A stretch of DNA of 8,457 nucleotides, taken from Paludibacteraceae bacterium (GTDB lineage: Bacteria; Bacteroidota; Bacteroidia; Bacteroidales; Paludibacteraceae). Location: NCBI GenBank assembly GCA_017960065.1, contig JAGCZK010000053.1:1-8457 (forward strand). The letters are read 5' to 3'. The position numbers and the translations under genes were made by a program. The notes below the pieces were generated by a model that saw only the letters and a list, made by a program, of their open reading frames with translations, was not told the origin of the DNA and ran no database searches. Below are positions 4,722 through 8,457 of the stretch, one piece after another (the first letter of the stretch is position 1; every line of letters begins with the position of its first letter).

Positions 4722-5620
4722 CTACCCATATCGGTGCCTTGCAGCTCAAAAACCCGGTGATGACCGCATCGGGCACCTTCGGCTATGGCACCGAATTTGC
4801 CGATTTGGTCGATTTGAGCCAGATTGGCGGCATTGTGGTCAAAGGAACCACGTTGCATCACCGTGAGGGCAATCCCTATCCCCGTATGGCCGAAACCGCT
4901 TCGGGCATGCTCAATGCCGTCGGTTTGCAAAACAAGGGGGTCGATTATTTCGTGGAGCACATCTATCCGACCATCTGCGACTACGATACGCAGATGATTG
5001 TGAACGTGTCGGGCTCGTCGGTGGAGGATTATGCCGCCACGGCCGAAAAAATCGCAGCCCTTGACAAAATCAACGCCATCGAAGTGAACATTTCGTGCCC
5101 CAATGTCAAGCAAGGGGGCATGGGATTCGGCACCAGCCCCAAAATGGCCGAACAGGTGATAAATGCTGTGCGAAGGGCCTATCATAAGGCTTTAATTGTT
5201 AAGCTTTCGCCGAATGTTACCGACATTACGGAGATTGCACGGGCGGTCGAAGCGGCCGGAGCCGACTCGGTGTCGCTCATCAACACGTTATTGGGCATGG
5301 CCATCGACGTGCGCACCCGCAAACCGGTGCTTTCGACGGTGACGGGCGGCCTTTCGGGCCCCTGTATCAAGCCGGTCGCCCTGCGTTGCGTATGGCAGGT
5401 GGCCAAGGCGGTCAAGGTGCCGGTAATCGGCATGGGAGGCATCGCATCGGCAACCGACGCCATCGAGTTTCTGCTGGCCGGTGCCAGCGCCATCCAAATC
5501 GGTATGGCCAATTTCATCGACCCGACGGTCTCCGTCAAGGTGAAGCAGGGCATCGATGACTACCTCGATCAAAACGGATTTCAATCCATTCAACAAATAA
5601 TAGGAAAATTAGAAGTATGA
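4709..5620 (+). CDS. pyrD: dihydroorotate dehydrogenase B, catalytic subunit PyrD
   Basis: PyrD oxidises dihydroorotate to orotate with FMN, the fourth step of UMP synthesis; the presence of PyrK makes it the NAD-dependent class 1B enzyme. The 303-residue TIM barrel has the family's usual length. Visible motifs are ASGTFGYG (20-27), VVKGTTL with the FMN-contacting Lys45, NISCPNVKQGG (127-137) with catalytic-base Cys130 typical of class 1, VKLSPNVTDI (164-173), and the phosphate-binding GMGGIASATDA (241-251) plus GASAIQIG (258-265). The start lies within the end of pyrK and its stop overlaps the start of the next gene (ATGA at 5617-5620), so all three are probably co-translated. Confidence 0.95.
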   Translation: MADLTTHIGALQLKNPVMTASGTFGYGTEFADLVDLSQIGGIVVKGTTLHHREGNPYPRMAETASGMLNAVGLQNKGVDYFVEHIYPTICDYDTQMIVNVSGSSVEDYAATAEKIAALDKINAIEVNISCPNVKQGGMGFGTSPKMAEQVINAVRRAYHKALIVKLSPNVTDITEIARAVEAAGADSVSLINTLLGMAIDVRTRKPVLSTVTGGLSGPCIKPVALRCVWQVAKAVKVPVIGMGGIASATDAIEFLLAGASAIQIGMANFIDPTVSVKVKQGIDDYLDQNGFQSIQQIIGKLEV

Positions 5621-6708
5621 AAAAATTAATGTTATTGGTTGCCGCATTTGCGCTTGTTCAAGTCGCATCGGCACAAGGTGATTTTGTGGACGCTTCTGCG
5701 GCTGCAGCAGCGACTGCCGAAGCTGGTTCGGCCACCGCAGAGGCTGCCAGCGCCGCTGCCGACGCCAAAAAGACGTCGGAGTTCTGGAAAAGAGGCCTCG
5801 ACGTTTCGTTGCAAGGTACCCAAACCTTTGTCACCCCCAACTGGTACAACGGCGGTAACAGCAATGTGGCCGGTCTGTTCGGTTTGAAGGGCTGGTTCAA
5901 CTACGCCAAGGAAAAATGGGCTTGGGACAACCTGGTCGAACTGAAATACGGTGTGACCACCACCTTCAGCGAAGACAAATACGGCCGTCTGTGGCACTTG
6001 ACCGACGACAAGACCGCCTATTCGACCAAATTGGGCTACAACATCGGCAAGGGCTGGAACGTGGCCGCTAACGCCGACTTCGAGACCACGCTGTTCAACA
6101 ACTATCAGATCGATTCGCCCGAACTGGTAAGCGGTCTGTTCTCGCCGATCCGTTTTTATGCCGGTGTCGGTGTCGATTACAAATACCACAGCGACGCGCA
6201 CAAACTCGACTTTTCGGTCATGATTGCCCCGTATGCCTACCGTTTGGTCTATGTGTATGACCTGCGTGCGTTTGCCAATGCCACCGAAGACGGTTTGACC
6301 TCGATCAGCGACCATGTGGGTGTGGCCGACAAAGACGGCAATGCACACGTTATCACGGATCAGACTGCTTACGATGCTGCCGTTGCCGCTGCCGATTGGA
6401 GTGCGGCTGCCAATTACTATCAGCCCACCCAGATGCAGAACGACTACCTGGGTTCGCGCATCAAGGCGCAATACCGTCAGGAATTCAACGACAAGGTGTC
6501 GTTGGAAAGCACCCTGTCGTTCTATACCAACTACAAGGGTATCGAAGTTGACTGGGAAGTCATCGCCGACTTCAAGCTCTACAAGCTTTTGACCGCCCGC
6601 GTATCGCTCAATCCGCGCTACGACTCGACCGGTGCCGACGGCTGGGATTCGAAGATCCAGTTCAAGGAGTTCGTCAGCCTGGGCTTGGCCTACCGTCTCG
6701 AAAAATAA
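5617..6708 (+). CDS. DUF3078 family outer-membrane protein
   Basis: This 363-residue exported protein has a signal peptide at 1-19 (KK start, hydrophobic core, ASA before Q20). An alanine-rich segment of low complexity follows at about 25-51 and is probably a flexible or helical spacer. From 55 on it has alternating aromatic and polar residues as in a beta-barrel, with landmarks resembling Bacteroidota DUF3078 proteins: FWKRG (56-60), NWYNGGNSN (75-83), KWAWDN, TDDK, then SFYTNYKG and DWEVIADFK near the end and a terminal AYRLEK strand. The function of the family is unknown to me; location in the outer membrane is inferred. The start codon overlaps the pyrD stop by 4 nt and no separate promoter is visible, so it is expressed with pyrimidine genes although no metabolic link is evident. 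A strong terminator follows. Confidence 0.85.
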   Translation: MKKLMLLVAAFALVQVASAQGDFVDASAAAAATAEAGSATAEAASAAADAKKTSEFWKRGLDVSLQGTQTFVTPNWYNGGNSNVAGLFGLKGWFNYAKEKWAWDNLVELKYGVTTTFSEDKYGRLWHLTDDKTAYSTKLGYNIGKGWNVAANADFETTLFNNYQIDSPELVSGLFSPIRFYAGVGVDYKYHSDAHKLDFSVMIAPYAYRLVYVYDLRAFANATEDGLTSISDHVGVADKDGNAHVITDQTAYDAAVAAADWSAAANYYQPTQMQNDYLGSRIKAQYRQEFNDKVSLESTLSFYTNYKGIEVDWEVIADFKLYKLLTARVSLNPRYDSTGADGWDSKIQFKEFVSLGLAYRLEK

Positions 6709-6710
6709 GC

Positions 6711-6725
6711 GGGGGAGCCTCCCCC
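6711..6725 (+). other. GC-rich hairpin after the DUF3078 gene
   Basis: GGGGGA (6711-6716) and TCCCCC (6720-6725) form a 6-bp stem with a 3-nt loop, 2 nt after the stop codon and just before the main terminator. It may protect the mRNA 3' end or aid termination; this is inference. Confidence 0.45.
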
Positions 6726-6730
6726 CACAC

Positions 6731-6769
6731 AAAAAAATCACCGCTTGGCAGCAAGCGGTGATTTTTTTT
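6731..6769. terminator. bidirectional terminator between DUF3078 gene and trmD
   Basis: ATCACCGCTT (6737-6746) and AAGCGGTGAT (6753-6762) pair around GGCAGC; flanking A- and T-runs extend the stem and give a U-tail on both strands. It ends the pyrKD-DUF3078 unit on plus and trmD on minus. The trmD stop codon (6768-6770) is formed by the end of the T-run. Confidence 0.9.
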
Positions 6770-7448
6770 ATTCGTTGAGCAGGTCGGGCCGGAGGCGCCG
6801 GGTACGTTCGAGCGATTGTTCGAGCCGCCATTCGGCGATTTTGGCTTCGTGGCCCGACAAGAGGATTTCGGGCACTTTCCAGCCCTTGTAGTCGGCGGGG
6901 CGGGTATAGACCGGGGCCGAGAGCAAATCGTCCTGAAAACAGTCGGAAAGGGCCGACTGCTCGTCGGAAATGACCCCGGGGATGATGCGTACCACGGCAT
7001 CGACCATGATGGAGGCAGCCAGTTCGCCGCCGGTCAGCACGTAGTCGCCGACCGAAATCTCGCGGGTGATCAGGTGCTCGCGGATGCGGTGGTCAATGCC
7101 CTTGTAATGGCCGCAGAGGATGATGACGTTGTTGAGCATCGACATCTGGTTGGCGATTTTCTGGTTGAAGGTTTCGCCGTCGGGCGAGGTGTAGATCACT
7201 TCGTCGTAGTTGCGCTGGCTTTTGAGTTCGGTGATGGCCCGGTCCACCGGCTCGATTTGCATGACCATTCCGGCCTCGCCCCCAAAGGGGTAGGCATCGA
7301 CACGGTGGTGCCGCATATCGGTACTGTAGTCGTGCAGGTTGTGCAGGTGAATCTCGGCCAGGCCTTTGTCTTGCGCCCGTTTGACAATCGAATAGGCAAA
7401 GTTGCTTTCAATGAGTTCGGGTATGACCGACAAGATGTCTATGCGCAT
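6768..7448 (-). CDS. trmD: tRNA (guanine37-N1)-methyltransferase TrmD
   Basis: TrmD methylates G37 next to the anticodon of certain tRNAs with S-adenosylmethionine, preventing +1 frameshifting; it is a cytoplasmic dimer of the SPOUT (trefoil-knot) class. I chose ATG at 7446-7448 because MRIDILSVIPE is the usual N-terminus and gives 226 residues. The frame is open a further 26 codons upstream, but that stretch has no homology signature and contains the promoter. Motifs are HHRVDAYPFGGEAGMVM (47-63), the knot segments LCGHYKGIDHR (111-121) and SVGDYVLTGGELA (132-144), Arg154, and Asp169 in SALSDCF as the likely catalytic base. PVYTRPADYKGWKVPEILLSG (179-199) is also typical. It is not accompanied by rpsP, rimM or rplS as in many other bacteria. 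Confidence 0.95.
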   Translation of the reverse strand: MRIDILSVIPELIESNFAYSIVKRAQDKGLAEIHLHNLHDYSTDMRHHRVDAYPFGGEAGMVMQIEPVDRAITELKSQRNYDEVIYTSPDGETFNQKIANQMSMLNNVIILCGHYKGIDHRIREHLITREISVGDYVLTGGELAASIMVDAVVRIIPGVISDEQSALSDCFQDDLLSAPVYTRPADYKGWKVPEILLSGHEAKIAEWRLEQSLERTRRLRPDLLNE

Positions 7449-7473
7449 AATCGGATGTTTGGGTTTCGTCTTG

Positions 7474-7481
7474 CAAAAGTA
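7474..7481 (-). promoter_or_regulatory. trmD promoter, -7 element
   Basis: On the minus strand TACTTTTG (7481-7474) matches TAxxTTTG, 25 nt before the chosen trmD ATG; no clear -33 is seen. Its position supports the short trmD start rather than the longer open frame. Confidence 0.5.
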
Positions 7482-7538
7482 CGCTTTTCTGTTGAAAAAT
7501 ACGTCTTGCCGGCGTGCAAAAATCAAAAAGATTTTGCT

Positions 7539-7546
7539 TATATTTG
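7539..7546 (+). promoter_or_regulatory. ligA promoter, -7 element
   Basis: TATATTTG matches TAxxTTTG and lies only 7 nt before the first possible ligA ATG (7554). With initiation expected about 4-7 nt after the element, the mRNA would be nearly leaderless from 7554, or have a leader of roughly 10 nt if the second ATG (7563) is used. No clear -33 is seen. Confidence 0.5.
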
Positions 7547-7553
7547 CGTGTTT

Positions 7554-8457
7554 ATGAACACGATGGACATCTCAACAGAAATAGCCCGGCTTCGGGAAGA
7601 CCTTAACCGGTGGAATCACGAATACTATGTGTTGTCGTCGCCGACGGTGTCGGACTATGATTTCGACCAGGCGATGGCCCGGCTCAAGGCGCTCGAAGAC
7701 GCGCATCCCGAGTTTGCCGACCCGAATTCGCCCACGCAGCGGGTGGGGAGCGACCTGAACCAGAATTTCCAGCAGGTGCGGCACCAGTATCCCATGCTTT
7801 CGCTGGGCAACACCTACAGCGAGGCCGACGTGCGCGATTTTTACAACCGCGTGGCCAAAGGCCTCGGCGAGCCGTTCGAACTGGTGTGTGAACTCAAGTA
7901 CGACGGCGTGTCGATTTCGCTCATCTACGAGCACGGCCGCCTGGTGCGGGCCGTAACGCGGGGCGACGGCGAGAAGGGCGACGACGTGACCGTTAATGTG
8001 CGTACTATCCGTTCGATTCCGATGGTGCTGACGGGCGACTTTCCCGACCGTTTCGAAATGCGGGGCGAAATCCTCATGCCCTGGAAGGAGTTCGAACGCA
8101 TCAACCAGGAGCGCGAGCGCGACGAGGAACCTTTGTTCGCCAATCCGCGCAACGCCGCCTCCGGCACGCTCAAATCGCAGAATTCGTCGGTGGTGGCCCA
8201 TCGCAAGCTCGATTCGTACCTCTACTACTTTTTGGGCGAGCAGCTGCCCTCCGACACGCATTACGGCTGTTTGCAGAAGGCCGCTTCGTTCGGCTTCAAG
8301 ATTTCGGATGCGGTGCGTTGCTGCGCCACGCTCGACGAGGTGATGGAGTTTATCGCCTATTGGGATGTGGAGCGCAAGAACCTGCCGGTGGCCACCGACG
8401 GTATCGTGCTGAAAGTGAACAATCTGGACCAGCAGAAGCGCTTGGGCTACACGGCCA
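7554..8457 (+). CDS. ligA: NAD-dependent DNA ligase LigA, N-terminal part (cut by window end)
   Basis: LigA seals nicks in DNA during replication and repair using NAD+. The frame is open from 7554 to the window edge, giving 301 residues of a protein usually about 670 long; the OB-fold, zinc-finger, HhH and BRCT parts lie outside. The visible part is the Ia domain (HEYYVLSSPTVSDYDFD, 22-38) and the adenylation domain: catalytic Lys115 in CELKYDG (112-118), TRGDGEKGDDVT (135-146), EMRGEI (168-173), FANPRNAASGTL (195-206) and TDGIVLKVN (281-289). All expected active-site residues in this part are present. ATG at 7554 or at 7563 could be the start; 7563 leaves a leader after the promoter, 7554 gives three more residues. 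It is divergent from trmD. Confidence 0.96.
   Translation, partial: MNTMDISTEIARLREDLNRWNHEYYVLSSPTVSDYDFDQAMARLKALEDAHPEFADPNSPTQRVGSDLNQNFQQVRHQYPMLSLGNTYSEADVRDFYNRVAKGLGEPFELVCELKYDGVSISLIYEHGRLVRAVTRGDGEKGDDVTVNVRTIRSIPMVLTGDFPDRFEMRGEILMPWKEFERINQERERDEEPLFANPRNAASGTLKSQNSSVVAHRKLDSYLYYFLGEQLPSDTHYGCLQKAASFGFKISDAVRCCATLDEVMEFIAYWDVERKNLPVATDGIVLKVNNLDQQKRLGYTA

Noticed and set aside
5632..6831. Minus-strand open frame of 399 codons opposite the DUF3078 gene
   Set aside because: It starts inside trmD, crosses the terminator and is antisense to a gene with a clear signal peptide and family landmarks; such long antisense frames arise from GC-rich codon bias.
7449..7526. Longer trmD start (252 residues)
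   Set aside because: The extra 26 residues include the -7 element in their coding sequence and are not part of the known TrmD N-terminus, which begins at MRIDILS.

Overview
The window looks like a chromosomal segment of a Bacteroidales bacterium (phylum Bacteroidota). The evidence is the phylum's vegetative promoter signature (-7 TAxxTTTG, best cases with -33 TTTG about 20 nt upstream) in front of most transcription units, the absence of strong Shine-Dalgarno sequences, a DUF3078-type outer-membrane protein, and a core gene set (rubrerythrin, fabK, mazG, pyrK-pyrD, trmD, ligA) typical of anaerobic Bacteroidales. Coding DNA is fairly GC-rich, while the one long intergenic region is strongly AT-rich. 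The species cannot be named from the sequence.

Layout. At 39-152 there is a tRNA-Lys(CTT) with its own promoter, convergent with a rubrerythrin gene on the minus strand; a shared hairpin terminator lies between them. The rubrerythrin reading frame has no stop at its expected end and runs on through the terminator and antisense through the tRNA. At 949-1902 is fabK (flavin enoyl-ACP reductase), convergent with mazG (1962-2735, minus), again with a shared bidirectional terminator. Between mazG and the next gene lie about 580 bp without a convincing gene. They are packed with copies of the dyad TTTACA-NN-TGTAAA and contain two copies of a separate direct repeat about 35 bp long.

At 3318-3893 is a small XRE-family DNA-binding protein whose promoter and start codon are covered by these dyads. 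It heads a co-directional run with pyrK and pyrD (the two subunits of dihydroorotate dehydrogenase B, de novo pyrimidine synthesis) and a DUF3078 outer-membrane protein. pyrK/pyrD overlap by 13 nt and pyrD/DUF3078 by 4 nt. A strong hairpin terminator, shared with the convergent trmD, ends the run. trmD (minus) and ligA (plus, cut by the window end) are divergent across about 105 bp.

The most interesting items are (i) the dense operator-like array controlled, by inference, by the adjacent XRE protein and lying between it and mazG, and (ii) the rubrerythrin gene without a stop codon ahead of its terminator. Most other genes are ordinary housekeeping functions.
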